Assembly: GCA_964634755.1 (NCBI GenBank)
Contig: CAZWJH010000002.1
Span: forward strand, 1-64,000
Length of the DNA stretch: 64,000 nt
DNA from: JALXDT01 sp964634755
GTDB lineage: Bacteria > Acidobacteriota > Aminicenantia > JAMOAD01
Direction: 5' to 3'
Position 1 is the first letter of the stretch, and every line of letters starts with the position of its first letter. A model generated the notes under the pieces. It was not told the DNA's origin, ran no database searches, and saw only the letters and a program-made list of their open reading frames with translations. A program made the translations under genes and the position numbers. Positions 19,257 through 28,300 of this stretch are shown here, in pieces.

Positions 19257-19532
19257 ATGAAAAAGGTAAGAAAATTGATAGAAAAGTTTGATTATTGGAG
19301 TGCTATAGAGTATATGGAAAGAGAAATTAGTGAAGGAAAAGAGAAAGGGGATTTTTTTCTTGAATTGGGACATCTTTACCGAGGGGTTGGAGAAATAAAA
19401 AAAGCCCGAGAGTATTATTCAAAAGGAGTTAAAGCGGGTGTAGAGGAAGCTAAAGATTATGAGGAGTTAACAAATTATTTATTGGAAGAAAATAATAGTA
19501 ATGGAGGAAAGAATGAGATTCAGAAACATTGA
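19257..19532 (+). CDS. Small TPR-like protein
   Basis: A 91-residue helical protein with one clear tetratricopeptide-like pair (about 20-65, FLELGHLYRGVGEIKKAREYYSKG). The fold is too short to function as a full scaffold alone. AGGAG precedes the ATG. It sits between the sugar transferase and accB, and its last codons overlap accB by about 18 bases. The role is unknown. Confidence 0.65.
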   Translation: MKKVRKLIEKFDYWSAIEYMEREISEGKEKGDFFLELGHLYRGVGEIKKAREYYSKGVKAGVEEAKDYEELTNYLLEENNSNGGKNEIQKH

Positions 19533-19998
19533 TATTGAGGAACTAATTAGAATTATGAAAGAAAATGGAGTGTCTGAGATAAGTCTTAAAGAAGGAAGAG
19601 CGGAGATTGAAATAAAAATGGGTAGTAATACGGTTGTTCAAACAGTTGAGAGAGTGGTAGAACCTATGAATTCAGTTAATCAAGTAGTTGAAAAAGCGGA
19701 AAGTGAGAATAAAGAGGAGAAGGAAAACATTGAAGAGAGAAAAGAAGAGAAAAAATACCATGAAATCAAAGCTCCTATTGTAGGAACTTTTTACAGAGCA
19801 CCAGCTCCTGATGCTGATCCCTTTGTTGAAGTTGGAGATAAAGTTAAAGTTGGACAAACCCTTTGTATTCTTGAAGCTATGAAAAATATGAATGAAATTG
19901 AAACTGATGTTGAAGGAATAGTAAAGGAAATCTGTGTTGAAAATGCAAAACCTGTGGAATTCGGACAGGTCCTCTTCAAAATAGAACCAACGGAGTAA
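19513..19998 (+). CDS. accB: Biotin carboxyl carrier protein of acetyl-CoA carboxylase
   Basis: A 161-residue protein: an N-terminal dimerisation segment (IEELIRIMKENGVSEISLKE), a Glu/Lys-rich linker (about 50-80) and a C-terminal biotinyl domain (about 84-158) with the thumb motif APAPDADPFVEVGD and the biotinylated lysine in EAMKNMNEI. The usual AMKM is AMKN here, a tolerated variant. The start is set at 19513 because GGAGG lies five bases before it; the in-frame ATG at 19501 contains that site. It carries the carboxyl group between AccC and AccAD. Confidence 0.95.
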   Translation: MRFRNIDIEELIRIMKENGVSEISLKEGRAEIEIKMGSNTVVQTVERVVEPMNSVNQVVEKAESENKEEKENIEERKEEKKYHEIKAPIVGTFYRAPAPDADPFVEVGDKVKVGQTLCILEAMKNMNEIETDVEGIVKEICVENAKPVEFGQVLFKIEPTE

Positions 19999-19999
19999 G

Positions 20000-21346
20000 A
20001 TGATTTCCAAACTTTTAATAGCTAACAGAGGAGAAATTGCGGTTAGGATAATAAGAGCCGCAAAGGAGTTGGGCATAAAAACAGCCGTTGTTTACTCAGA
20101 AGCTGATAAAGATTCTCTTGCTGTTAAGATTGCGGATCAAGCAGTGTGTATAGGTCCCCCCCCTGCTACAGAAAGTTATCTCTATTATCAAAATATATTA
20201 TCTGCGGCAATTACTCTTAAAGCTGATGCTATTCATCCAGGATATGGTTTTCTTGCTGAAAATGCAGCTTTTGCAGAAGCTTGTAGGGCTTTAAATATTA
20301 AATTTGTCGGTCCAAATCCTCTTGCAATAAGAAAATTGGGTGATAAAGCTACCGCTAAAAAGATTGTGAAAGAAGCAGGTGTACCTGTGGTCCCTGGGTC
20401 AGATGGAATTATAAAAACATATGAGAAAGCTCTTGAAGTTGTAAGAGAAATAGGTCTTCCTGTAATAATCAAAGCTTCTGCTGGAGGTGGAGGTAGAGGT
20501 ATGAGAATTGTTTACAGAGAGGAAGATCTCGAGAATGCTTTTAACTTTGCGGCAACAGAAGCTTTACAGGCTTTCGGTGATGCAAGTGTTTATATAGAAA
20601 AGTACATAGCAAGTCCGAAGCATATAGAGATTCAGATTTTAGCGGATAAGTACGGGAATGTTATTCACCTTTTTGAAAGGGATTGCTCTGTTCAGAGGCG
20701 GCATCAAAAATTAATCGAAGAAGCTCCCGCTTCAATTTTAGATGATAAGTTGAGAAGTAAAATGGGGGAAGCAGCAGTTAGAGCTGCTAAGGCAGCAAAT
20801 TATGATTCAGCCGGAACTGTTGAGTTTCTTTTCAATATTGAAACAAAAGAGTTTTATTTTATTGAAATGAATACAAGAATTCAGGTTGAGCATCCGATTA
20901 CAGAGGAGATAACAGGTGTGGATCTTATAAAAGAGCAGATAAAAATTGCAGAAAGAAAACTTCTTGAGCTTAAACAGGAAGATATAAAAAAATATGGCCA
21001 TTGTATTGAATGCAGAATTAATGCTGAGGATCCTTCCAATAATTTTGCTCCCAATCCTGGAAAGATAACTCAGTTTATTGTGCCCGGAGGACCGGGGATA
21101 AGAGTTGACTCCGGAGTTTATCCCGGTTATACGATACCATCTTATTATGATTCTATGGTTGCAAAACTTATTGTTTGGGGCAAAACTCGAAAAGAGGCAA
21201 TTAGTAGAATGAAAAGAGCTTTATCTGAATTTTTTGTTGAAGGGATTAAAACAACTATTCCATTTCATATAGAAGTATTTAAAAACCCTACATTTTTAAG
21301 TGGTCAGTATACCACCCACTTTGTGGATAAATTTTACAATGAATAA
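20000..21346 (+). CDS. accC: Biotin carboxylase subunit of acetyl-CoA carboxylase
   Basis: A 448-residue enzyme of normal length. Domains in order: the N-terminal biotin-carboxylase domain (ANRGEIAVRIIRAAKELG), the ATP-grasp domain with the glycine-rich loop ASAGGGGRGMR (about 160), and catalytic EMNTRIQVEHPITEE (about 288-302). The C-terminal domain has ECRINAEDP and FAPNPGKI. It carboxylates biotin on AccB using ATP and bicarbonate. It begins one base after the accB stop. Confidence 0.98.
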   Translation: MISKLLIANRGEIAVRIIRAAKELGIKTAVVYSEADKDSLAVKIADQAVCIGPPPATESYLYYQNILSAAITLKADAIHPGYGFLAENAAFAEACRALNIKFVGPNPLAIRKLGDKATAKKIVKEAGVPVVPGSDGIIKTYEKALEVVREIGLPVIIKASAGGGGRGMRIVYREEDLENAFNFAATEALQAFGDASVYIEKYIASPKHIEIQILADKYGNVIHLFERDCSVQRRHQKLIEEAPASILDDKLRSKMGEAAVRAAKAANYDSAGTVEFLFNIETKEFYFIEMNTRIQVEHPITEEITGVDLIKEQIKIAERKLLELKQEDIKKYGHCIECRINAEDPSNNFAPNPGKITQFIVPGGPGIRVDSGVYPGYTIPSYYDSMVAKLIVWGKTRKEAISRMKRALSEFFVEGIKTTIPFHIEVFKNPTFLSGQYTTHFVDKFYNE

Positions 21347-21357
21347 GGAGTTTACTA

Positions 21358-22164
21358 ATGTCAAAACTATTTATAAAATGTCCAAGATGTAAGACGACTC
21401 ACTTTATCTCATTTTTAAAACATTCTGCATATGTTTGTTCTAAGTGTGGTTATCATTTTAGGCTTGATGCCCCAAAGAGAATCAAGATGTTGTGTGACAA
21501 AGGAAGTTTCAAAGAGTTTGATAAGGATATTAAAAGTTTGGATCCATTAGCTTTTCCTAAATACAAAGAAAAGCTTGAAAAGTCAATGAATACTACTGGT
21601 TTAAAAGAAGCTGTTGTAACAGGGGAATGTAAAATCGGAGGATTTCCCACGACTTTTGGTGTTATGGATCCTCGATTTATCATGGCTTCTATGGGTTCTG
21701 TTGTTGGAGAAAAAATAACGAGAATGCTTGAGTATTCGTATGAAAACTATTTGCCGGCTGTGTTAATTATATCTTCTGGAGGAGCGAGAATGCAGGAGGG
21801 TATTTATTCACTTATGCAAATGGCAAAGACCTCAGCTGCCGTTAAAAGACTTAATGATAGGGGATTGCCGCTTTTTACAGTCTTGGCAGATCCTACTACA
21901 GGTGGTGTGACAGCATCTTTTGCAATGCTCGGGGATATTATAATAGCTGAACCCGATGCTCTTATAGGGTTTGCCGGTCCAAGGGTTATTCAGCAGACAA
22001 TTGGTCAAAAGCTTCCGAAAGGCTTTCAGAAATCCGAGTTTTTACTTGAACATGGAATGCTTGATATGGTAATTCCACGAAAAAATTTAAAAGCTGTGTT
22101 GACAAATCTTCTCGAAATTCACAGTGTAAGGCCCTATGAAAATATAAGAGGAGAAATGCAATGA
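21358..22164 (+). CDS. accD: Acetyl-CoA carboxylase carboxyltransferase beta subunit
   Basis: A 268-residue protein. The N-terminal four-cysteine zinc ribbon (CPRC near residue 8 and CSKCG near residue 27) is complete. The crotonase-like carboxyltransferase fold includes SSGGARMQEG, PTTGGVTASFA and the GFAGPRVIQQT motif. It pairs with AccA to move the carboxyl group from biotin to acetyl-CoA. It overlaps accA by ATGA, so the two subunits are made in equal amounts. Confidence 0.97.
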   Translation: MSKLFIKCPRCKTTHFISFLKHSAYVCSKCGYHFRLDAPKRIKMLCDKGSFKEFDKDIKSLDPLAFPKYKEKLEKSMNTTGLKEAVVTGECKIGGFPTTFGVMDPRFIMASMGSVVGEKITRMLEYSYENYLPAVLIISSGGARMQEGIYSLMQMAKTSAAVKRLNDRGLPLFTVLADPTTGGVTASFAMLGDIIIAEPDALIGFAGPRVIQQTIGQKLPKGFQKSEFLLEHGMLDMVIPRKNLKAVLTNLLEIHSVRPYENIRGEMQ

Positions 22165-23147
22165 ATAAAGACATAGAGAGAGAAATAAAAAATTTGAAGG
22201 ATAAGGTAAAGAAATTAAAGGAGCGCATCTTAAAAGGTAATAAAAAAGAGATAAATAAGATAGAACCTTTAATTGAGGAAATGAGTACTAAAATTCAGGA
22301 GTTGGAAAGACTCAATGCTGAAGTTAGACCTATTGATATAGTAAGATTGGCGAGACATCCAAAACGCCCTACTACTATGGACTATATAAGGTTAATGGTA
22401 AGAAACTTTATGGAACTTCACGGTGATAGAAGATTTGCTGATGATCAAGCGATAATTGGAGGAATAGGTTTTTTAAATGATATTCCTGTAACAATTATCG
22501 GTCATCAGAAAGGAAGAAACACTAAAGATAATTTAAAAAGGCACTTTGGGATGGCGCATCCTGAAGGTTATAGAAAAGCGCTTAGACTTATGGAGCAGGC
22601 TGAAAGGTTTGGAAGACCGATTATAAATTTAATTGATACTCCGGGTGCTTATCCCGGTATCGGGGCTGAAGAAAGGGGACAAGCAGAGGCAATTGCTTAT
22701 AACCTTTACAAGATGTCCGGATTAAAGGTTCCTATTGTTTCTGTTATAACAGGTGAGGGAGGCTCTGGTGGGGCATTGGCTTTAGGCGTGGCTGATAGAG
22801 TGTATATGCTATCTAACACAATTTATTCTGTCATTTCACCTGAAGGTTGCGCTGCTATTCTCTGGAAAAATGCAACAAAATCCGAGGATGCTGCGGAGTC
22901 ATTAAAATTAACAGCAAACGATCTTCTAAAGTTTAGAGTAATTGATGATATTATAGAAGAGCCGGGGGAAGGAGCCCATGCAAATCATGAAGGAATGGCT
23001 AAAAGATTAAAGAGCAAGCTTTTAGAAACTATTAAAGAGCTTTTATCAAGAGATCTAATAACTCTTTTGAATGAAAGATATGAAAAATTCAGAAAGATAG
23101 GGGTTTTTGTGGAAGATATCCCTGAGGATCCTCTTGTTAAAATGTAA
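22161..23147 (+). CDS. accA: Acetyl-CoA carboxylase carboxyltransferase alpha subunit
   Basis: A 328-residue protein, typical length. An N-terminal coiled-coil segment (about 1-55, Lys/Glu-rich) precedes LARHPKRPTTMDYI, the FMELHGDRRFADD motif, GHQKGRNTKDN, NLIDTPGAYPGIGAEERGQAEAI (read in parts), and VTGEGGSGGALALGVAD, the oxyanion-forming glycine segment. Together with accD it completes the four-subunit enzyme in one operon (accB-accC-accD-accA), committing acetyl-CoA to fatty-acid synthesis. The next gene starts two bases after its stop. Confidence 0.97.
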   Translation: MNKDIEREIKNLKDKVKKLKERILKGNKKEINKIEPLIEEMSTKIQELERLNAEVRPIDIVRLARHPKRPTTMDYIRLMVRNFMELHGDRRFADDQAIIGGIGFLNDIPVTIIGHQKGRNTKDNLKRHFGMAHPEGYRKALRLMEQAERFGRPIINLIDTPGAYPGIGAEERGQAEAIAYNLYKMSGLKVPIVSVITGEGGSGGALALGVADRVYMLSNTIYSVISPEGCAAILWKNATKSEDAAESLKLTANDLLKFRVIDDIIEEPGEGAHANHEGMAKRLKSKLLETIKELLSRDLITLLNERYEKFRKIGVFVEDIPEDPLVKM

Positions 23148-23149
23148 TA

Positions 23150-24352
23150 ATGAAGTTTATGAAAAAATCTATACTTATTTTTTTGTTTATTGGGGTAGTA
23201 TTATTTTTAGTAAATTGTAAAAAAGTGAGAACAGAAAAAAATTATAATTATAAATTAAAAATTATTTCCTGTATCCGTACATGGGAACTTAGAAAAGAAA
23301 ATGGGAAAAGAGTTTTCTGGAAAGCTGATGATATAAACGGAGAGCTATTAACAGACTTAAATATTGCTTTTGCTGAAATAAGAAATGGTTCTGAAATTTT
23401 TATAAGTAGTACTGAATGGAAAGATGGCTTTTTTGATTTATTTGATCAAATAGCAGAATTAAAAAGAAAATATCCGTCATTAAAAGTCAATCTGTCAATA
23501 GGAGGTTGGGGAGTTGATGGATTTTCGGATGTTGCCTATTATGAGAATTCGAGAAATGCTTTTGTTAATAATGTAATGGAATGGGTTGAAGAGTATGGAT
23601 TTGATGGAGTTGATATTGACTGGGAATATCCTGTAAATGGTGCTAATGGTATAATTAAAGCAAGACCTTCTGATAAGACAAATTTTACTCTTTTAATGAG
23701 GAAGCTTAGAAGTGCACTTGATGATACGGAAAAAAGATTAAATAAAAAATTAACATTGAGTTTTGCAGGCGGTGCTTTTTATCCTTATCTTGATTGGGTA
23801 GAGCCTCGCAAAATTTCACAAATAGTTGATTATGTGAATTTAATGACCTATGACTTCTATGGTGAATGGTCAAAGACAACCGGACATCATTCAAATTTAT
23901 TTAGAAGTTCTTATCAAGAAGATGATATATGTGTTGATAAAGCTGTAAATTATTATCTTTCAAAAGGTTTTGATCCGAGGAAAATAGTTGTGGGAATTCC
24001 CTTTTTCGGAAAAGTTTGGAATGGAGTTGTAAATAAAAATAATGGCTTGTATCAAAAGTTCCAAGGTATTCTCTATCCGGAAGGAATAGGATATCAGGAT
24101 ATTCTATCATTAGAAAATGCAATTGTGTTAAAGAAATACTGGGATGAGAGTGCAAAAGCTTCTTTCCTTTACAATGGTGATATTTGGATATCTTATGATA
24201 ATGAAGAGTCTATAAAAATTAAAATTGATTATGTGAAGAGCAATAGGCTCGGTGGTATAATGGTATGGGAGTATTCTCATGATTTAAGCGGAAAATTATT
24301 AACTTTTATCAAAGAAAGAATAAAGACAAAGTACTCTTCTGAAAAAAGATAA
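23150..24352 (+). CDS. GH18-family chitinase-like lipoprotein
   Basis: A 400-residue exported protein. The signal sequence ends in a lipobox LVNC (cysteine about residue 24), so it is probably membrane-anchored. The GH18 TIM barrel contains the substrate-binding SIGG motif (LSIGGWG) and the catalytic DGVDIDWEYP, in which the final glutamate is the acid. Late motifs are VNLMTYDFYGEW and GGIMVWEYSHD. It probably hydrolyses chitin, chitooligosaccharides or another N-acetylhexosamine polymer at the cell surface. It is the last gene of the acc operon; no terminator is obvious after it. The start could alternatively be the Met at codon 4. Confidence 0.88.
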   Translation: MKFMKKSILIFLFIGVVLFLVNCKKVRTEKNYNYKLKIISCIRTWELRKENGKRVFWKADDINGELLTDLNIAFAEIRNGSEIFISSTEWKDGFFDLFDQIAELKRKYPSLKVNLSIGGWGVDGFSDVAYYENSRNAFVNNVMEWVEEYGFDGVDIDWEYPVNGANGIIKARPSDKTNFTLLMRKLRSALDDTEKRLNKKLTLSFAGGAFYPYLDWVEPRKISQIVDYVNLMTYDFYGEWSKTTGHHSNLFRSSYQEDDICVDKAVNYYLSKGFDPRKIVVGIPFFGKVWNGVVNKNNGLYQKFQGILYPEGIGYQDILSLENAIVLKKYWDESAKASFLYNGDIWISYDNEESIKIKIDYVKSNRLGGIMVWEYSHDLSGKLLTFIKERIKTKYSSEKR

Positions 24353-24391
24353 GGGAACAATCAAGTAGCTTTGTAAATAAAAGGTTTTTAA

Positions 24392-24420
24392 TTGACTAAA
24401 ACAGGGGTATGTGTTAAAAT
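24392..24420 (+). promoter_or_regulatory. Promoter for nifJ
   Basis: TTGACT at 24392-24397, a 17-base spacer and TAAAAT at 24415-24420, followed by a 38-base leader with AGGAGG before the ATG at 24459. Confidence 0.6.
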
Positions 24421-24458
24421 TTTAACTATAATTTTATATAAAGTTAGGAGGCTTTATA

Positions 24459-27400
24459 ATGAGCAAAAAAATGTCAACAATTGATGGAAACACAGCAGCT
24501 GCCCATGTGGGGTATGCTTTCAGCGAAGTAGCTGCGATTTACCCCATTACACCTTCCTCTCCAATGGGAGAATTGGCGGATTCTTGGGCCTCTTTCGGAA
24601 GAAAAAATATTTTCGGAGAGACTGTTGAGGTTATTGAAATGCAGTCGGAAGGAGGAGCATCAGGTGCTGTTCACGGATCCCTTTCAGCCGGTGCTCTTAC
24701 AACAACATTTACAGCATCGCAGGGATTGCTTTTGATGATTCCAAATATGCACAAAATTGCAGGTGAAATGTTACCAACCGTTTTCCATGTGTCTGCAAGA
24801 TCTCTTGCAGCACAGTCATTATCTATTTTCGGAGATCATGCTGATGTAATGTCTGTTAGAAATACAGGTTTTGCACTAATGCCTTCCTCATCGGTTCAAG
24901 AAGCTATGGATATTGCTGTTATAGCACATTTATCAACCCTTGAAGCAAAGGTACCATTCTTACACTTTTTTGACGGGTTCAGGACATCCCATGAAATTCA
25001 GAAGGTAGAAGTTATTGATTATAAAGACATGGCAGACCTTCTTGATATGAAGTATGTTGAAGAGTTCAGAGCAAGAGCACTTAATCCTGACAAACCATTT
25101 GCAAAAGTTGGAGCTCAAAATCCTGATGTTTATTTTCAAGGAAGAGAAACTGTAAACAAGTATTATGAAGCAGTTCCAGAAATAGTTGAAAAATATATGA
25201 AAAAGTTTGCTGAAAAATTCGGAAGAGAGTATCATATTTTTGAATACTTTGGACATCCGGAAGCTGAAAAAATTATAATATCAATGGGATCAAGTGCGGA
25301 CACAATAGAGGAAACAGTAAACTATCTCGTTAAAAGAGGGGAAAAGGTAGGGCAGATAAAGATAAGACTTTTCAGACCTTTCTCAATCAAGCATTTCCTT
25401 AAAGTTTTACCTAAAACAGTTAAGAAAATTGCTGTTCTTGACAGGACAAAAGAGCCCGGTTCAATAGGAGAGCCCTTATATCTTGATGTGGTAGCAGCTC
25501 TTAAAGGAACTGATATTATGGTTATAGGCGGGAGATACGGATTAAGCTCAAAAGAGTTTACTCCTTCAATGGTAAAAGCTGTCTATGATCATCTTGATGG
25601 TGAAGCCTTTCATGGATTTACGGTAGGGATCAATGATGATGTTACACATAAGTCAATTCCTATTAATGAAGAGCTTGATACAGAGCCCGAAGGTGCATTC
25701 AGAGCTATTTTCTGGGGATACGGTTCTGATGGAACAGTTGGTGCTAACAAAAACTCAATTAAGATAATCGGTGATAATACTGATATGTATGCACAGGGAT
25801 ACTTTTCATATGATAGTAAAAAATCGGGAGGGATTACAATTTCTTATTTGAGATTCGGTAAAAATAAGATTCAGTCTCCCTATCTTATTACAAAGGCTGA
25901 CTTTGTAGCCCTTCATAAACCAGAATACATCGGAAGATATGATATTTTAGGCCCATTGAAAGAAGGTGGGGTCTTTCTTTTAAACTCTCTTTGGGATAAT
26001 GATGAGGTTTTCTATCATCTTACAAGGGATATGCAGGAAACAATAATCAAAAAGAAAATTAAGTTTTACAATATAAATGCCCTTAAGATTGCAAAAGAGG
26101 TTGGACTCGGAGGAAGGATTAACACAGTGATGCAGGCTGCATTCTTTAAAATTTCCGGAGTCTTGCCTGAAGAAGAGGCAATAACGCTTATTAAGGATTA
26201 CATAGAAAAAACCTTTGCAAGGAAGGGTGAGAAAATAGTTAAGATGAATTGGGAAGCTGTTGACAGAGCAAGTGATGGACTCGCAGAAGTTAAAGTACCT
26301 TCTTCCTTGGATGAAGTTGACAAGTATTATGAACCTAAAAGACTTATACCTGAAGATGCGGATGATTTCGCAAAGAATATAATTGAAAAGGTTATGCATC
26401 TTAAAGGTGATGAGATTCCAGTGTCTCATATGTCTTTTGATGGAGTAGTACCTACAGGAACAGCTGCACTTGAAAAACGAGGAATTGCACCTGAGGTTCC
26501 CAAGTGGATTCCTGAGAATTGTATTCAGTGTAATTTATGTGCACTTGTTTGTCCGCATGCTGCAATTAGAGTAAAACAGATTGATTCTGAAGCTCTAAAA
26601 GATGCTCCTTCATCATTTAAGACCATAAAGTCAAGAACTAAGAATGATAGAAATCTTCAGTACAGAATTCAGGTTTACATAGAGGATTGTACCGGATGTG
26701 GCGATTGTGTTGAAGTTTGTCCGACAAAGGAAAAAGCCTTAGTATTTAGTCCGATAGAAGATGAGAGAAAGGCAGGTGAAAATGATAATGAAAGATTTTT
26801 TGAAGAACAACCTGATATTTTAGACGGAGTTTCACTTAATACTTACATTGGCTCTCAGTTTAAAACTCCTCTTTTTGAATTTTCAGGAGCATGTGCTGGT
26901 TGCGGTGAAACACCTTACATAAAGCTTGCAACACAACTTTTTGGTGAAAGAATGGTTATTGCCAATGCCACCGGTTGTTCTTCAATTTACGGTGGTACCT
27001 TCCCGACAATTCCTTACACTAAGAATAAATTAGGTCAGGGGCCTGCATGGGCAAATTCACTTTTTGAAGATAATGCTGAGTATGGTTTTGGTATGAGGCT
27101 TGCGATTGATTCAAACAGAAAACAGCTTAAAACAAATATGGAAAGACTTCTTACAATGGGAATAAGCGACGCCTTAGGTGATGCTTTAAAGAAAAATTTA
27201 GAGCTCTGGGAACAGACGGATATGGAAGCTCAGAATGCGGCAAGAAAAACAAAAGAGCTTTTAAAGGAGGAAGTTAAAAAAGCGACAAAAGAGCAAGAAC
27301 CTGTTTTAAGAAAAGTAATTGAGCTTCAGGATTATATTGTTGATAGATCAGTGTGGAGTATTGGTGGTGATGGTTGGGCTTATGACATAGGATACGGCGG

Positions 27401-27998
27401 ACTTGATCATGTTTTGGCAGCAAATAAAAATATAAATGTATTGGTACTTGATACCGAGGTATATTCAAATACTGGAGGACAATCTTCAAAAGCTACTCAA
27501 TTTGCAGCAACAGCTAAATTTGCAACAGCGGGTAAAAGAACACCTAAAAAGGACTTGGGTTTAATTAGTATGAGTTATGGTTATATCTATGTTGCATCTG
27601 TGGCATTGGGGGCGAATCCGGCTCAGACAGTAAAGGCTTTTGTAGAAGCTGAATCTTACAAAGGACCTTCTTTGATAATAGCTTATGCGCCGTGTATTGC
27701 ACATGGGTTTGATATGAGATTTACAGTTGATGAGGAGAAAAAAGCTGTACAGTCTGGATACTGGCCTCTTTACAGATACAATCCCAAATTAAAAGAGCAG
27801 GGTAAAAATCCATTTATCTATGAATCAAAGGATCCAAAAGTTGATATGATGGAATTTCTTATGAATGAGGTTAGATATACAGCTCTCAAGAGACAGTTTC
27901 CTGACATAGCTGATGAGCTTTACAAACAGGCAATAGAGTTCAGAAAAGAGAAACACGAGTTCTACAAGAAGTTCAAGAAGGTATTTGACGAAGAATAA
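24459..27998 (+). CDS. nifJ: Pyruvate:ferredoxin (flavodoxin) oxidoreductase
   Basis: A 1179-residue single-chain PFOR of normal size. Domain order: the domain I pyrimidine-binding region (YPITPSSPMGELAD, then EGGASGAVHGSL), domain II, and the gamma domain. Next are two [4Fe-4S] clusters, CIQCNLCALVCPHA (about 687-700) and CTGCGDCVEVCP (about 746-757). A further cluster cysteine pair in CAGCGETPY, and GDGWAYDIG/NTGGQSSKAT of the thiamine-diphosphate/Mg site, follow. It oxidises pyruvate to acetyl-CoA and CO2 and reduces ferredoxin, which points to anaerobic metabolism. It stands alone between its own promoter and a strong terminator. Confidence 0.98.
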   Translation: MSKKMSTIDGNTAAAHVGYAFSEVAAIYPITPSSPMGELADSWASFGRKNIFGETVEVIEMQSEGGASGAVHGSLSAGALTTTFTASQGLLLMIPNMHKIAGEMLPTVFHVSARSLAAQSLSIFGDHADVMSVRNTGFALMPSSSVQEAMDIAVIAHLSTLEAKVPFLHFFDGFRTSHEIQKVEVIDYKDMADLLDMKYVEEFRARALNPDKPFAKVGAQNPDVYFQGRETVNKYYEAVPEIVEKYMKKFAEKFGREYHIFEYFGHPEAEKIIISMGSSADTIEETVNYLVKRGEKVGQIKIRLFRPFSIKHFLKVLPKTVKKIAVLDRTKEPGSIGEPLYLDVVAALKGTDIMVIGGRYGLSSKEFTPSMVKAVYDHLDGEAFHGFTVGINDDVTHKSIPINEELDTEPEGAFRAIFWGYGSDGTVGANKNSIKIIGDNTDMYAQGYFSYDSKKSGGITISYLRFGKNKIQSPYLITKADFVALHKPEYIGRYDILGPLKEGGVFLLNSLWDNDEVFYHLTRDMQETIIKKKIKFYNINALKIAKEVGLGGRINTVMQAAFFKISGVLPEEEAITLIKDYIEKTFARKGEKIVKMNWEAVDRASDGLAEVKVPSSLDEVDKYYEPKRLIPEDADDFAKNIIEKVMHLKGDEIPVSHMSFDGVVPTGTAALEKRGIAPEVPKWIPENCIQCNLCALVCPHAAIRVKQIDSEALKDAPSSFKTIKSRTKNDRNLQYRIQVYIEDCTGCGDCVEVCPTKEKALVFSPIEDERKAGENDNERFFEEQPDILDGVSLNTYIGSQFKTPLFEFSGACAGCGETPYIKLATQLFGERMVIANATGCSSIYGGTFPTIPYTKNKLGQGPAWANSLFEDNAEYGFGMRLAIDSNRKQLKTNMERLLTMGISDALGDALKKNLELWEQTDMEAQNAARKTKELLKEEVKKATKEQEPVLRKVIELQDYIVDRSVWSIGGDGWAYDIGYGGLDHVLAANKNINVLVLDTEVYSNTGGQSSKATQFAATAKFATAGKRTPKKDLGLISMSYGYIYVASVALGANPAQTVKAFVEAESYKGPSLIIAYAPCIAHGFDMRFTVDEEKKAVQSGYWPLYRYNPKLKEQGKNPFIYESKDPKVDMMEFLMNEVRYTALKRQFPDIADELYKQAIEFRKEKHEFYKKFKKVFDEE

Positions 27999-28020
27999 AT
28001 AGTTAATTGTTGAAAATAAA

Positions 28021-28053
28021 AAGGGAGTTTCCTTTCGGAAACTCCCTTTTTTT
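28021..28053. terminator. Bidirectional intrinsic terminator between nifJ and the YjfB-like gene
   Basis: A perfect 12-base stem (arms 28021-28032 and 28037-28048) with loop TTTC, followed by a T run to 28053 and preceded by an A run. It can stop transcription from both the nifJ side and the converging minus-strand gene. Confidence 0.92.
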
Positions 28054-28072
28054 ATTTAAGTGGGCTAAGCCT

Positions 28073-28267
28073 CTAAGTTTTTATATTAACATTTTGTCCA
28101 AGGTGGGGAGCAGCCTCCTTCAATAGTTCTATTAATTGAGCAGCTTGCTCTTCCTGAAGATCCATATTTTTTTTGAAGATAGAGATTTCAACTTCTTGCT
28201 TTGTTTTACTCATTTTTTGAGCAGAGACATAAGATGCTACATTAGCTATATCACTTACAGTATTCAT
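28073..28267 (-). CDS. YjfB-like putative motility microprotein
   Basis: A 64-residue protein. The pattern of an N-terminal helix, a central Lys/Gln-rich helix (KKNMDLQEEQAAQLIELL) and the C-terminal APHLGQNVNI motif matches the YjfB-like putative motility family (PF14070 type). In Bacillus this family is under sigma-D (sigma-28) control. Here too a sigma-28-like promoter lies directly upstream and no Shine-Dalgarno sequence is present, so translation may be leaderless. It implies that the organism has flagellar genes elsewhere; the exact role of the family is unknown. Confidence 0.78.
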   Translation of the reverse strand: MNTVSDIANVASYVSAQKMSKTKQEVEISIFKKNMDLQEEQAAQLIELLKEAAPHLGQNVNIKT

Positions 28268-28273
28268 GTTTTA

Positions 28274-28300
28274 TTTTCGGAATTTGTAGGAAAAACTTAA
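28274..28300 (-). promoter_or_regulatory. Sigma-28 (FliA/SigD)-like promoter
   Basis: Read on the minus strand: TTAAGTTT, an 11-base spacer, TCCGAAAA. The consensus is TAAAGTTT-N11-GCCGATAA, so 7 of 8 and 6 of 8 positions match with exact spacing. The -10 ends six bases before the ATG of the YjfB-like gene. The -35 overlaps the 3' end of the neighbouring gene. Confidence 0.6.
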
